In this document: positions 22,709 through 30,675 of the stretch, piece after piece
How the letters are laid out: the number at the start of each line of letters is the position of its first letter
How positions within the stretch are numbered: position 1 is the first letter of the stretch
Source: Nonomuraea cavernae
Lineage (GTDB): Bacteria > Actinomycetota > Actinomycetes > Streptosporangiales > Streptosporangiaceae
Assembly (NCBI RefSeq): GCF_014646355.1
Contig: NZ_BMNH01000043.1
Span: 1 to 46,936, forward strand
Length of the DNA stretch: 46,936 nt
Reading direction: 5' to 3'
Program-made: the position numbers and the translations under genes
Notes under the pieces: generated by a model
Seen by the model: only the letters and a program-made list of their open reading frames with translations
The model's database searches: none
Told to the model about the DNA's origin: nothing

Positions 22709-23794
22709 GCGCTTGCGGCGGATGCCGTACCAGAGCCACATCACCCCGAGCAGCAGCCCGCCGCCGACCACGGCCGAGCCGACCAGGCGGCTGGTGTCGG
22801 TCCGCTGGGACGCGTCGAGCATCGGCGGCGGCTTGACGGGCGACGAGGCGGCCGGCGACGCGGTGACCTGACGCTGCACCGGCGGCTTGACGGGGAGCGG
22901 GTCGACCAACTGGCCGACCGGTGTGACCTTGCCCCTGGCGGCGAAGCCCCAGTCGAGGAGGTCGGCCACCTCGTCCCAGAAGTAGCCCTCGTGCCGCATG
23001 ATCGTGACGATGATCGTGTGGCCGTCGCGCGTGGCCGCGCCGATGAAGCTGCCCTGCGCCTTCGACGTCCAGCCGTTCTTGACGCCGATCATGCCCTTGT
23101 AGCGCCAGAGCAGCTTGTTGTGGTTGCTGATCTCGTAGTAGTTCTTGGGCGCCGGGAACTTGGCGGTCTTGGTGCTGATGTATCGCCGGAAGTCAGGGTT
23201 GGCGAGGCCGGCCCGCGCGATCAGCGCCAGGTCGTAGGCCGAGCTGCTCTGCCCCGGCTGGTCCAGGCCGCTGGGCGTCTTGGCCACGGTGTCGTTCGCC
23301 TGCAGGCGCTTGGCCACGGCGTTCATGTCGCGCAGCGTCTTCGCCAGGCCGCCGTTCGTCTCGGCCAGCGCCATGGCGGCGTCGTTGCCGGACGACATCA
23401 TCAGCGCCTTGAACAGGTCGTCCACCTTGTAGATGGGCTTGGTGGTCAGCCCGACCGCGCTGCCCTCCTGGTTGGCCGCGTTGCGGCTCGGCCTGACCGT
23501 GAGCTTCTTGTCGAGCAGGGGGATGAGCGTGAGCGCGGTCAGCGCCTTGAGCGTGCTGGCCGGGAGGAGACGGCCATGTGGGTTCTTCGCCGCGAGCACC
23601 TGCCCGGTCTCGGCGTCGGCGATCACGTACGAGGTGGCCTTGCTCTTCGGCGGGGCCTTGACTCCGTCGGGGGCGACGAGTCCACGGCTGCTCAGCGACT
23701 CGCCCCCGATCGGGGTGGCAGGAGCGGCGTGGGCGCCCCCGGTGAGAGCGACCGTCGTGAGGAGTGCCGCGGCAGGCACCAGTTTCGTCCACAT
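22697..23794 (-). CDS. D-alanyl-D-alanine carboxypeptidase (S11 penicillin-binding protein)
   Basis: A 365-residue secreted enzyme that trims the terminal D-Ala of peptidoglycan stem peptides. A signal peptide (1-23, ending AHAAPA) is followed by the S11 domain with Ser80-x-x-Lys83 (PASTLKAL) and Ser135-Gly-Asn137 (MMSSGNDAA). The third motif, normally KTG, reads Lys239-Asn-Gly (IGVKNGWTS). A Pro-rich linker and a C-terminal membrane helix with a basic tail (about 337-365, ending RRKRSRR) anchor it outside the membrane. Length is normal. It is divergent from the SCO4848-type gene and overlaps the YihY gene at the 3' end. Confidence 0.92.
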   Translation of the reverse strand: MWTKLVPAAALLTTVALTGGAHAAPATPIGGESLSSRGLVAPDGVKAPPKSKATSYVIADAETGQVLAAKNPHGRLLPASTLKALTALTLIPLLDKKLTVRPSRNAANQEGSAVGLTTKPIYKVDDLFKALMMSSGNDAAMALAETNGGLAKTLRDMNAVAKRLQANDTVAKTPSGLDQPGQSSSAYDLALIARAGLANPDFRRYISTKTAKFPAPKNYYEISNHNKLLWRYKGMIGVKNGWTSKAQGSFIGAATRDGHTIIVTIMRHEGYFWDEVADLLDWGFAARGKVTPVGQLVDPLPVKPPVQRQVTASPAASSPVKPPPMLDASQRTDTSRLVGSAVVGGGLLLGVMWLWYGIRRKRSRR

Positions 23795-23878
23795 GGCGGG
23801 TCTCAGAGTAGCTTCGAGTCATAGCCCATGTGGCGACACATCCCCCGAAGGTCACACCTCGATACAAGAGAGATGGTT

Positions 23879-24082
23879 ATGTCGCGAAAGATCGCCGGAT
23901 TCCTCATCGTTCTCGGCGTTTTCATGATCTTCGAGTGGATCAATCTTGGGTTTAACCTGGCAGACGGCCATGAGACCGGCTTCTATGTGGTGCACGGCAT
24001 CCTGATCGTGGTCAACGTCGTGCTGGGGGTGGTGCTCGGCGTCATCGGGTGGAGGGGTCTCCGCAGAGCGCGCGGCGAGTGA
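23879..24082 (+). CDS. SCO4848-type small membrane protein
   Basis: A 67-residue protein with two membrane helices (about residues 5-25, IAGFLIVLGVFMIFEWINLGF, and 37-57, VVHGILIVVNVVLGVVLGVIG) separated by the short loop LADGHETGFY. It matches the small actinobacterial membrane protein encoded beside the D,D-carboxypeptidase in Streptomyces (SCO4848 next to SCO4847). The ATG at 23879 is preferred because AAGAGAG lies at normal spacing; another ATG sits two codons upstream at 23873. It is divergent from the carboxypeptidase, and its last 41 bp overlap the convergent ATP-grasp gene. The function is unknown; neighbourhood suggests an envelope role. Confidence 0.75.
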   Translation: MSRKIAGFLIVLGVFMIFEWINLGFNLADGHETGFYVVHGILIVVNVVLGVVLGVIGWRGLRRARGE

Positions 24083-25484
24083 TCCGGTGCAGCTCGTCGG
24101 CCTCCTCGCGGGAGTCGCCGATGGAGGTGAACCCCAGCTTGCCGTGCTCGGGGATGGCTCCCAGGAGGTGGAAGACGTTGCCGGTGCGGCCGGCCGGGTC
24201 GAACCCGAGCCCGAGCCGCTCCGCCATCCGCACGACCTCGCCGGGAGTGCGTCCCCGCAGGCAGGCGGCGGCGCAGTTGTCGGTCGCGGTGTAGTACTTC
24301 GGCTGGTCGCCGACCATCAGCAGGCCGGTGTCCGGGTCGTAGGAGGCGCCGGTCGTCAGCAACGCGGCTCCGAAGGGGTGGGTGGTGCCGCCGATGCGCA
24401 GGTTGATCTCGCAGAGCAACGCGGCGTAACCCGCGTCGGTCTTCATCGCGAAGAAGTCCATGCCGAACAGCCCCACCACGCCCCGCTCCGCCAGGATCCG
24501 CGCGATCCGGTCGGCCGAGTCGCCGACCTCGGCCCGGTACTCGGGAGCCGCCGGAAACGTGCAGCCCTGGTAGACGTCGTTGTTGACGCCGCCGAGCACC
24601 TGGTCGTGCGTGGCGACCACGTCGTGGTGGCCTCCCGGCGTGATCCGGGCCAGCGCGCTCGGATAGTAGAGCGGCCGGTGCTCGATGAACTCCTCGACCA
24701 CGCCGCCCCGCTCGGCGATCTTGGCGGTGAAGCTCTCCCAGGTCTCGCCCGCGGCCGAGAAGCTGGTGCCCTGCCGGTCGCTCTTGCTGACGATGGCGTT
24801 GCCCAGGCCCGAGTAGCCGTCGTTCAGCTTGACCATGACCCGGTCGCCGGGGAGCGACTCCAGGGCGTCCTCGATCGCGGCCACCGTGCGCACGTCGCCG
24901 AACCCTCTGGCCATCGGCACGCCGGCCTCCAGCCCGACCTCGCGCGAGCCGCTCTTGGAGCCGTAGTAGGCGAGCGACGTGGCCGGACCGTAGATGGGGA
25001 CGTTGAGTGACGAGGCGAGCTCCTCCTCCAGGGTGCTGAGCACGAACGGCACGATCCAGGCGTCGCCGTCGATGGCCGCGCGCACCCGCTCGATCGCGTC
25101 GGGGCGGGAGAGCAGCGTTCTGGTCAGCGGCTGGGAGGTGGGGTCGTCGAGGCTGATCAACGTCAGCCGGGCGGCGGCGTCGGCCGGGTCGGGCAGGAAG
25201 CCGAAGTAGTAGTCGACGATGTCCGGATCGATGGGCGCGGAGGAGAGGTAGACCACCTTGACCCTGGGCTCGCGGAGCGTGAGCAAGAGGAAGAGGAGAC
25301 GCTCCTCGTACCACCTGGCTCCGGTGATGCGGCGCAACTCGTCCTGCGGCAGAGAGAGCGAGGGCACGACCACCAGGGTCCCCTCGCTCGGCTCGAAGAT
25401 GCTCAACTGTGCATACTTCTCCCCGAACGGGATTTTAGTGATCATAATGCGAGTGAAACACGCATTCTTCTCAGAAACAGCCAT
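24042..25484 (-). CDS. PGM1-like ATP-grasp ligase
   Basis: A 480-residue ATP-grasp protein. The N-terminal region (GTLVVVPSLSLPQDELRRITG, ARWYEERLLFLLLTLREPR, DPDIVDYYFGFLPDP, LTLISLDDP) is shared with the pheganomycin peptide ligase PGM1 and relatives. The ATP-grasp core follows: DRVMVKLNDGYSGLGNAIV (glycine-rich loop with the conserved Lys, about 215-233), VVEEFIEH (adenine contact) and FGMDFFAMKTDAGYAALLCEINLRIGG in consecutive pieces (metal-binding Glu and Asn, about 345-372). PGM1 joins an N-terminal amino acid derivative to ribosomal peptides. No precursor peptide is recognised nearby, so the acceptor is unknown. ATG at 25484 or 25445 (MITKIPFGEK) are both possible starts. Its 3' end overlaps the convergent SCO4848-type gene. 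Confidence 0.82.
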   Translation of the reverse strand: MAVSEKNACFTRIMITKIPFGEKYAQLSIFEPSEGTLVVVPSLSLPQDELRRITGARWYEERLLFLLLTLREPRVKVVYLSSAPIDPDIVDYYFGFLPDPADAAARLTLISLDDPTSQPLTRTLLSRPDAIERVRAAIDGDAWIVPFVLSTLEEELASSLNVPIYGPATSLAYYGSKSGSREVGLEAGVPMARGFGDVRTVAAIEDALESLPGDRVMVKLNDGYSGLGNAIVSKSDRQGTSFSAAGETWESFTAKIAERGGVVEEFIEHRPLYYPSALARITPGGHHDVVATHDQVLGGVNNDVYQGCTFPAAPEYRAEVGDSADRIARILAERGVVGLFGMDFFAMKTDAGYAALLCEINLRIGGTTHPFGAALLTTGASYDPDTGLLMVGDQPKYYTATDNCAAACLRGRTPGEVVRMAERLGLGFDPAGRTGNVFHLLGAIPEHGKLGFTSIGDSREEADELHRITRRALCGDPSTR

Positions 25485-25968
25485 CGCCGCAGTGTGATGA
25501 CCATGTCGGAAGGTGACAGGATTCGGAATCGTGGAGCACGTTTGGAAGTGGGCTCATCGGGTCACCTACTAATGATCCCTTATGACTATTTCCTGATCAA
25601 CTCTGTGCTCACTCAGCGTGACGACCCATGGTTGCGGGCATGCCGTCGGCTAACTTTTGGTGTAGTTGTCGGCGAAGCACCTCGCGAGAGCGATAAAGTC
25701 GAAGCATCGCCATCGGGCTCATGGCTCACCGCCAGCAGGGTCCAGGCTGCGGCGGTTCTCCCACACACTGGGGGCCGAGGCCCGCGACCCGTGTTGACGA
25801 TCCCTGACACCGGATCCCAGGGATGAGGGTTCGATTTCATCGGCTGCTGCCCTGATCGGACAGCCGCCACAAGTGAGACCACCGACGGACAAAAAACGAT
25901 ATTTGTTGCTATGAGCCGCGTGACGGTGGGTAGAGGCCGTCGCACGGCACGTGACGGGACGGTGACTG
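25485..25968. other. 484-bp A/T-richer stretch with one doubtful ORF
   Basis: This region separates the ATP-grasp gene from the amidohydrolase gene. A + strand frame runs from ATG at 25494 to TGA at 25826 (110 codons; includes MIPYDYFLINSVL and RDDPWLRACRRLTF). Its third positions are not strongly G/C biased and no family or ribosome site is seen, so it may be a decayed or foreign gene. At its end ATCCCTG (25800-25806) and CAGGGAT (25818-25824) form a hairpin with an 11-nt loop. The divergent gene starts on either side must have promoters here. Confidence 0.3.
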
Positions 25969-27201
25969 ATGCAGGGGCGTGAGCTGCGGGGGGAACTCGA
26001 CGCGTTCCTGGCGGAGCACGAGCGGGAGCTGGTGGCGTTCCGGCGCGACCTGCACATGCATCCTGAGCTGGCCTTCGCCGAATACCGGACGACGCAGCGG
26101 ATCGCCGAGCGGCTGACCGCCGCCGGTCTGGTGCCGTCCGTGCTGCCGAGAGGCAGTGGAGTCATCTGCGACGTGGGCAGCGGCGACGGCCCCACCATCG
26201 CGCTCCGCGCCGACATCGACGCGCTGGCCCTCGCGGACGAGAAGGACGTGTCCTACCGCTCGACCGCCCCCGGCGCCTGCCACGCGTGCGGGCACGACGT
26301 GCACACCGCCATCCTGCTCGGCACCTCGATCTTCCTCGCCCAGCAGGCCGCGGCCGGCCTGCTGCCCGGCCGGGTCCGGCTCATCTTCCAGCCCGCCGAG
26401 GAGCTGCCCGGCGGCGCGCTCGAGGTCATGGCCCACGGCGGCATCAGCGGCGTCGACCGCATCTTCGGCCTGCACTGCGACCCGCGCGTCGACGTCGGCC
26501 AGATCGGGCTCAAGGCCGGTCCCATCACCTCGGCCTGCGACAAGCTGGTCATCAGGGTGTCGGGCCCCGGCGGCCACACCGCGCGGCCGCACCTGACGGC
26601 CGACCTCGTCTTCGCCCTCGCCAAGATCCTCACTGAGCTGCCCGCCGCCCTGTCCCGCCGCGTCGACCCGCGCAGCTCGCTCAGCCTGGTCTGGGGCAAG
26701 GTCGTGGCCGGTTCGGCGGCCAACGCGATCCCCGACGACGGCGTGGCCGAGGGCACCGTCCGCTGCCTCGACGAGAACGCCTGGCACGCCGCGCCCGACC
26801 TCATCAAGGCCCTCCTCGACTCCGTCGCCGGCGCCTACGGCGTCGAGGCCACGATGGAATACACCCGGGGCGTGCCGCCGGTGGTCAACGACGAGATGAG
26901 CATCGAGATGCTGGCCGAGGCGGCCCAGCGCGCGCTGGGCACCGGGTCGGTCGTCGCCACCCAGCAGTCGCTGGGCGGCGAGGACTTCGCCTGGTACCTC
27001 GAGTCGATCCCCGGCGCCTTCGCCCGGCTCGGCACCCGGTCGCCGGGCGGGCTCACGCACGACATCCACCAGGGCACCTTCGACGTGGACGAGGACGCGA
27101 TCGGCATGGGCGTCCGCCTCATGGCCGCCACCGCGCTCACCGCCCTGTGGGAGTCACGGCCGGTCACGGTCGCCGAAGAGTCGATCACCACTCCGGCCTA
27201 G
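25969..27201 (+). CDS. M20D-family metal-dependent amidohydrolase
   Basis: A 410-residue amidohydrolase of the IAA-amino acid hydrolase/N-acyl amino acid deacylase type. FRRDLHMHPELAFAEYRTTQ opens the catalytic domain. The metal site is CHACGHDVH (residues 104-112), with QPAEELPGGALEVMAHGG supplying the glutamates, GLHCDPRV a His, and LTHDIHQGTFDVDED the last His. The dimerisation lid covers about 185-295 (VSGPGGHTARPH). Such enzymes hydrolyse the amide bond of N-acylated or conjugated amino acids in the cytoplasm. The exact substrate cannot be read from sequence. ATG follows GGGACGGTGACTG. A 15-bp-stem terminator lies downstream. Confidence 0.9.
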   Translation: MQGRELRGELDAFLAEHERELVAFRRDLHMHPELAFAEYRTTQRIAERLTAAGLVPSVLPRGSGVICDVGSGDGPTIALRADIDALALADEKDVSYRSTAPGACHACGHDVHTAILLGTSIFLAQQAAAGLLPGRVRLIFQPAEELPGGALEVMAHGGISGVDRIFGLHCDPRVDVGQIGLKAGPITSACDKLVIRVSGPGGHTARPHLTADLVFALAKILTELPAALSRRVDPRSSLSLVWGKVVAGSAANAIPDDGVAEGTVRCLDENAWHAAPDLIKALLDSVAGAYGVEATMEYTRGVPPVVNDEMSIEMLAEAAQRALGTGSVVATQQSLGGEDFAWYLESIPGAFARLGTRSPGGLTHDIHQGTFDVDEDAIGMGVRLMAATALTALWESRPVTVAEESITTPA

Positions 27202-27250
27202 CGCCGGCACCACCCCGGGCCGGCGCCACGATCGCTCCGGGCTGAGCGCC

Positions 27251-27283
27251 GCCGCCCTGGCCCGGACTCCGGGCCAGGGCGGC
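27251..27283. terminator. Strong bidirectional terminator hairpin
   Basis: GCCGCCCTGGCCCGG (27251-27265) and CCGGGCCAGGGCGGC (27269-27283) form a perfect 15-bp stem with a 3-nt loop, between the convergent amidohydrolase and X-Pro peptidase genes. Confidence 0.88.
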
Positions 27284-27290
27284 TCCCCGG

Positions 27291-29234
27291 TCAGGTCAGT
27301 TTGCCGACCGACACGGGCAGGGTGAGCGACGAGCGCGACGGTGAGACGGTGATCCTGGTCCCCTCCGGATAGCGCAGCGTGTAGTCGCGGTCCGTGGAGA
27401 TGATCACCAGGCCCAGTTGGTGTCCCTTCTTGAACACGTAGTCCGTCGGCTGCAGGTCCCAGTCGAAGGAATACTCGCGGCCGGGGCGTACGGGCTCGGT
27501 CCGGTCCGCGCGGTTCCGGTTGCGGACGTCCAGCCAACCCCTGGTGACGATCTTGTACGGGGTCGTGGCGGTGCCCAGCCGGCGCAGCGCGGTGCAGCCC
27601 GTGTCACCCGGCACGCCCTGGCCGTAGCAGAGCGTCTCGCCGGTGGGGACGAGCGTGCCGTTCGCCCGGACGTCCGTGCCGTAGTCGACGAGCAGCGCCG
27701 TCAGGTACGGCGACGAGCCGTCCGCCATCGAGGCCCGGACCGACACCGTGGGCGTGCCCGAGATCCGGACGTCCGCCGGTAGTTCGGAGGTGACGTAGGC
27801 CAGACGGTTGGGGTCGGCGGCGGGGAAGGACTGCACCAGATCCTCGGCCGTGCGCGCCTTCTGGTCGGTGAAGGTCTCCTTGGCGCCGTGCGGCCGGGGG
27901 AGCAGGCCGAGCTTCGCGCCCGCGCCCGGCCGCAGGCGGACCGGGGTGGCGCCGGGCACCGGCCAGGAACGGTACCGGCCCCACTCGCCGGGGCCGGTCT
28001 CGACGTCGGCCTGCGGCTCACTCATGATGCCGCTGTCGATCCCGTACAGCCAGTGGTCGAACCAGCCGTGCAGTTGGCGCAGCCACTCGACGGTACGGAG
28101 GCTGAAGGGGTTCATGTGGGTGCCCTGGTGCAGCCAGATCTTGCGCGGGACGTTCCGCTGGGAGATGGCGTACCACCACTGGGCGAACTGCTTGGTCTTG
28201 ACGTTCCAGTCGTTGAGCCCGTGCACCAGGAAGACGCTGGCCTTCACCTCGCGCACGTCGTTGAGGTAGTTGCGGGAGTCCCAGAACGGGCTGTAGTCGC
28301 CGGTGATCCGGTCCTGGGCCGCCGTGAGGTGGTCGACGACCGGGCCGCACACCTGCTGGCCGTCGGCCCGGGTGAGCACGTACTTGGCCAGTACGTCGGC
28401 GTCCTCGCCCTGGAAGCCGCCCGGCGCGAGCACGCCGCCGTTGGCCCGGTAGTAGTCGTACCAGGAGGAGATCGCGGCGATCGGCACGATCGTCTCCAGG
28501 CCCTTGACGCCGGTCGCGGCGACCGCGTTGGGCAGGGTGCCGTTGTAGGAGACGCCGATCATCCCGACCTTGCCGGTCGACCAGGTGGCCGAGACCGGCT
28601 CGCCCTCGGGGGTGAAGCCCTTGGCGCGGCCGTTCAGCCAGTCGATGGCGGCCTTCGGGCCGGCGGTCTCGTTGCGGTCGCCGGTGGTGGGGCAGCCGGT
28701 GGCCCGGCCGCTGCCGAGGTTCTCCACCAGTGCGATCGCGTAGCCGCGCGGCACGAAGTAGTTGTCGTAGTAGCCGTCGAAGGGGCCGTCGAAGGGGCCG
28801 TCGAAGGGGCCGTCGAAGGGGCCGTCGAAGGGGCCGTCGAAGGGCTCGGCGGCGAGCTTGTCCGTGGGAGCCGAGCGCAGGTTGGGCAGCGGGTTGCCGT
28901 TCGCGTCGACGTCCACCGGGTGGTTGGCGACGTCGTTGCCGCCCGCGTAGTAGGGGCTGGCCTCCATGATCACGGGGACCTTGAGGCCCTGCTCGGTCTC
29001 CTTGGGGCGCAGGATGTCGACGGCGACCCGGTCGGGCCTGCCGTCGCTGTCGCTGTCGGTCCCCTCCACCTCGACGTAGACGGTCTGCTTGATCGCGTCG
29101 GCCCGGGAGAAGACCGGCTGGGTGGCGTTGTCCGCGACGCTGATCGACGGCGCGGCCGCTGTGGCGGGTGTCGTGGTCATGGCCAGTGCGAGGACCGCTA
29201 CCAGCGGCACGGCCAGCACCTTACGAGGATGCAT
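27291..29234 (-). CDS. Secreted X-Pro dipeptidyl-peptidase (S15/CocE-NonD family)
   Basis: A 647-residue secreted serine peptidase. The signal peptide spans residues 1-27 (ending TTTPATAAA). The alpha/beta-hydrolase core has the nucleophile Ser229 in GMIGVSYNG, an Asp in VFLVHGLNDWNV and the catalytic His in LHQGTHMNPF; the C-terminal jelly-roll domain (about 430-647) is typical of S15 and cocaine-esterase-like enzymes. It should release X-Pro dipeptides from the N-termini of peptides outside the cell. ATG at 29234 has GGAG seven bases upstream. Residues 131-154 are six consecutive copies of PFDG encoded by a 12-bp repeat; one copy before YYDNYFVPRGYA is what the fold needs. Confidence 0.92.
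   Translation of the reverse strand: MHPRKVLAVPLVAVLALAMTTTPATAAAPSISVADNATQPVFSRADAIKQTVYVEVEGTDSDSDGRPDRVAVDILRPKETEQGLKVPVIMEASPYYAGGNDVANHPVDVDANGNPLPNLRSAPTDKLAAEPFDGPFDGPFDGPFDGPFDGPFDGYYDNYFVPRGYAIALVENLGSGRATGCPTTGDRNETAGPKAAIDWLNGRAKGFTPEGEPVSATWSTGKVGMIGVSYNGTLPNAVAATGVKGLETIVPIAAISSWYDYYRANGGVLAPGGFQGEDADVLAKYVLTRADGQQVCGPVVDHLTAAQDRITGDYSPFWDSRNYLNDVREVKASVFLVHGLNDWNVKTKQFAQWWYAISQRNVPRKIWLHQGTHMNPFSLRTVEWLRQLHGWFDHWLYGIDSGIMSEPQADVETGPGEWGRYRSWPVPGATPVRLRPGAGAKLGLLPRPHGAKETFTDQKARTAEDLVQSFPAADPNRLAYVTSELPADVRISGTPTVSVRASMADGSSPYLTALLVDYGTDVRANGTLVPTGETLCYGQGVPGDTGCTALRRLGTATTPYKIVTRGWLDVRNRNRADRTEPVRPGREYSFDWDLQPTDYVFKKGHQLGLVIISTDRDYTLRYPEGTRITVSPSRSSLTLPVSVGKLT
28773..28844. 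repeat. Six perfect 12-bp tandem copies inside the peptidase gene
   Basis: GCCGTCGAAGGG is repeated without change at 28773, 28785, 28797, 28809, 28821 and 28833. On the coding strand each unit gives Pro-Phe-Asp-Gly, so the array stays in frame and adds PFDG units to the secreted protein. Perfect copies imply recent slippage or duplication. Confidence 0.97.
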
Positions 29235-29339
29235 GAGAGCTCCAGAGGAAATTCCACCTTTGCTCGGAATCTCTGCCATGATCGACCGGACGGCAAGGGC
29301 CCCTCCAACGTCAAAGTTGGGCAAAGCTTCCGCATGTGT

Positions 29340-29352
29340 CGCGTGTCACGCG
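29340..29352. promoter_or_regulatory. 13-bp perfect palindrome in divergent promoter region
   Basis: CGCGTG-T-CACGCG is a perfect dyad, located between the X-Pro peptidase start (29234) and the BMP lipoprotein start (29522), 68 bp upstream of the latter's -35 box. A second dyad, CCAAC-N6-GTTGG, lies at 29305-29320. Operator function is inferred. Confidence 0.35.
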
Positions 29353-29419
29353 GCCATGGATTCAGGTCACGGACACGAGTGATGTCGATAACGGAGCGGT
29401 TTCGACCCTGTGTGCCGGT

Positions 29420-29448
29420 TTGGTCTGCCCTGGTCAAGCAACTATCTT
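29420..29448 (+). promoter_or_regulatory. Candidate sigma-70-type promoter of the nucleoside transport operon
   Basis: TTGGTC (29420-29425) and TATCTT (29443-29448) are separated by 17 bp, optimal for the housekeeping sigma factor. The -10 box ends 73 nt before the TTG start of the BMP lipoprotein gene. Confidence 0.55.
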
Positions 29449-29521
29449 CCGTGCAGGGTTGCCGTACATTTCTTCGCGCCCGCGATGAAGTTTGGCGGCG
29501 GGGAAGACGGAAGGAGTCGCC

Positions 29522-30592
29522 TTGCTCAGCAAGCGATTCGGCAGGATGGCCGTCGGCGCGATGGCCGGCACCATGCTCATGGCGGCCGCGGCCTGCGGCG
29601 GCAACACGGGGGCGGAGCCCACGACCAGTGCTCAGCCGAGCGGAGACGCCTCCAGCGAGGCGCCGAAGGGGGCTCTCAAGGTCGGCCTGGCCTTCGACAT
29701 CGGCGGGCGCGGCGACAAGTCCTTCAACGACTCCGCCTACGCCGGCCTGGAGAAGGCCAAGACGGAGCTGGGCGCGGAGATCAAGGAGCTGAGCCCGGCG
29801 TCCGACGGCTCCAACCGCGGTGAGCTGCTCCGTCAGCTGGCCGACGCGGGCTACAACCCGATCATCGGCGTCGGCTTCGCCTACGGCGACGACATCAAGA
29901 AGACGGCCGAGGAATACCCGGAGATCCAGTTCGCGGTCGTCGACTCGGCCTCCAACGCCGCCAACGTGACCGGCCTGCTGTTCGCCGAGGAGCAGGGCTC
30001 CTACCTGGCGGGCGTCGCCGCCGCGACCAAGGCCGAGAGCGGCCACGTCGGCTTCGTCGGCGGTGTCGAGAACGACCTGATCAAGAAGTTCGAGGCGGGC
30101 TTCGTGGCCGGCGTCAAGTCGGTCAAGAGCGATGCCAAGATCGACGTGAAGTATCTCAGCCCTGACGGCGACTTCACCGGCTTCAAGGCCCCCGACAAGG
30201 GCAAGGTCGTGGCCGAGAAGATGTACCAGGACGGCGCGGAGGTCGTCTACCACGCCTCCGGCGACTCCGGCCTCGGCGTCTTCCAGGCGGCGGCCGCGGC
30301 CAAGAAGAAGGCCATCGGCGTCGACTCCGACCAGCGCCAGACCATCAAGGAGACCGACCTGCAGTCGGTCATCATGACCTCGATGCTCAAGCGCGTGGAC
30401 GTCGGCGTGTTCGAGTACGTCAAGGCCTTCCAGGGCGGCGCCAAGGGCGGCAGCAACGTCATCTACGACCTCAAGGTCGACGGCGTGGGCCTGGCCACCA
30501 CCGGTGGCGAGATCGACGACATCAAGGACAAGCTCGACGCAGCGAAGAAGGACATCGTCGACGGCAAGATCACGGTTCCGGCCAAGCCGTAA
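29522..30592 (+). CDS. BMP-family nucleoside-binding lipoprotein (ABC transporter)
   Basis: A 356-residue substrate-binding lipoprotein of the basic membrane protein (PnrA/BmpA) family, which binds purine or other nucleosides outside the cell. The signal peptide ends in a lipobox with Cys25 (MAAAACGG), followed by a Ser/Thr/Pro-rich linker. The binding domain starts at about residue 52 (LKVGLAFDIGGRGDKSFNDSA), with VIYH-like and VVYHASGDSGLGVFQAA and IGVDSDQRQ segments typical of the family. The TTG start at 29522 is chosen because GGAAGGAG lies just upstream; the frame extends to a TTG at 29492 without a better site. It is the first gene of a transport and nucleoside-catabolism operon. Confidence 0.92.
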   Translation: MLSKRFGRMAVGAMAGTMLMAAAACGGNTGAEPTTSAQPSGDASSEAPKGALKVGLAFDIGGRGDKSFNDSAYAGLEKAKTELGAEIKELSPASDGSNRGELLRQLADAGYNPIIGVGFAYGDDIKKTAEEYPEIQFAVVDSASNAANVTGLLFAEEQGSYLAGVAAATKAESGHVGFVGGVENDLIKKFEAGFVAGVKSVKSDAKIDVKYLSPDGDFTGFKAPDKGKVVAEKMYQDGAEVVYHASGDSGLGVFQAAAAAKKKAIGVDSDQRQTIKETDLQSVIMTSMLKRVDVGVFEYVKAFQGGAKGGSNVIYDLKVDGVGLATTGGEIDDIKDKLDAAKKDIVDGKITVPAKP

Positions 30593-30612
30593 CCAGGGCA
30601 GGACTTTCGACC

Positions 30613-30644
30613 GAAGGCCCGGAGACCACGGCTTCCGGGCCTTC
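30613..30644 (+). terminator. Intercistronic hairpin (partial terminator) after the binding-protein gene
   Basis: GAAGGCCCGGA (30613-30623) pairs with TCCGGGCCTTC (30634-30644) around a 10-nt loop, followed by TGTCTT. Placed between binding protein and ATPase genes, it can keep the binding protein in excess by partial termination or by protecting upstream mRNA. Confidence 0.75.
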
Positions 30645-30675
30645 TGTCTTATCCCGCCGGTCTAGGAGAGACCCC

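Noticed and set aside
25494..25826. 110-codon frame as a confident gene
   Set aside because: Weak third-position bias, no ribosome site and no recognisable family; kept only as a doubtful ORF within the gene-poor stretch.
25820..25845. GGTTCGATT sequence resembling a tRNA T-arm
   Set aside because: The loop length is wrong and no acceptor, anticodon or D-arm can be built around it.
28773..28844. CRISPR array
   Set aside because: The 12-bp units are contiguous without spacers and encode PFDG in frame within a peptidase gene.
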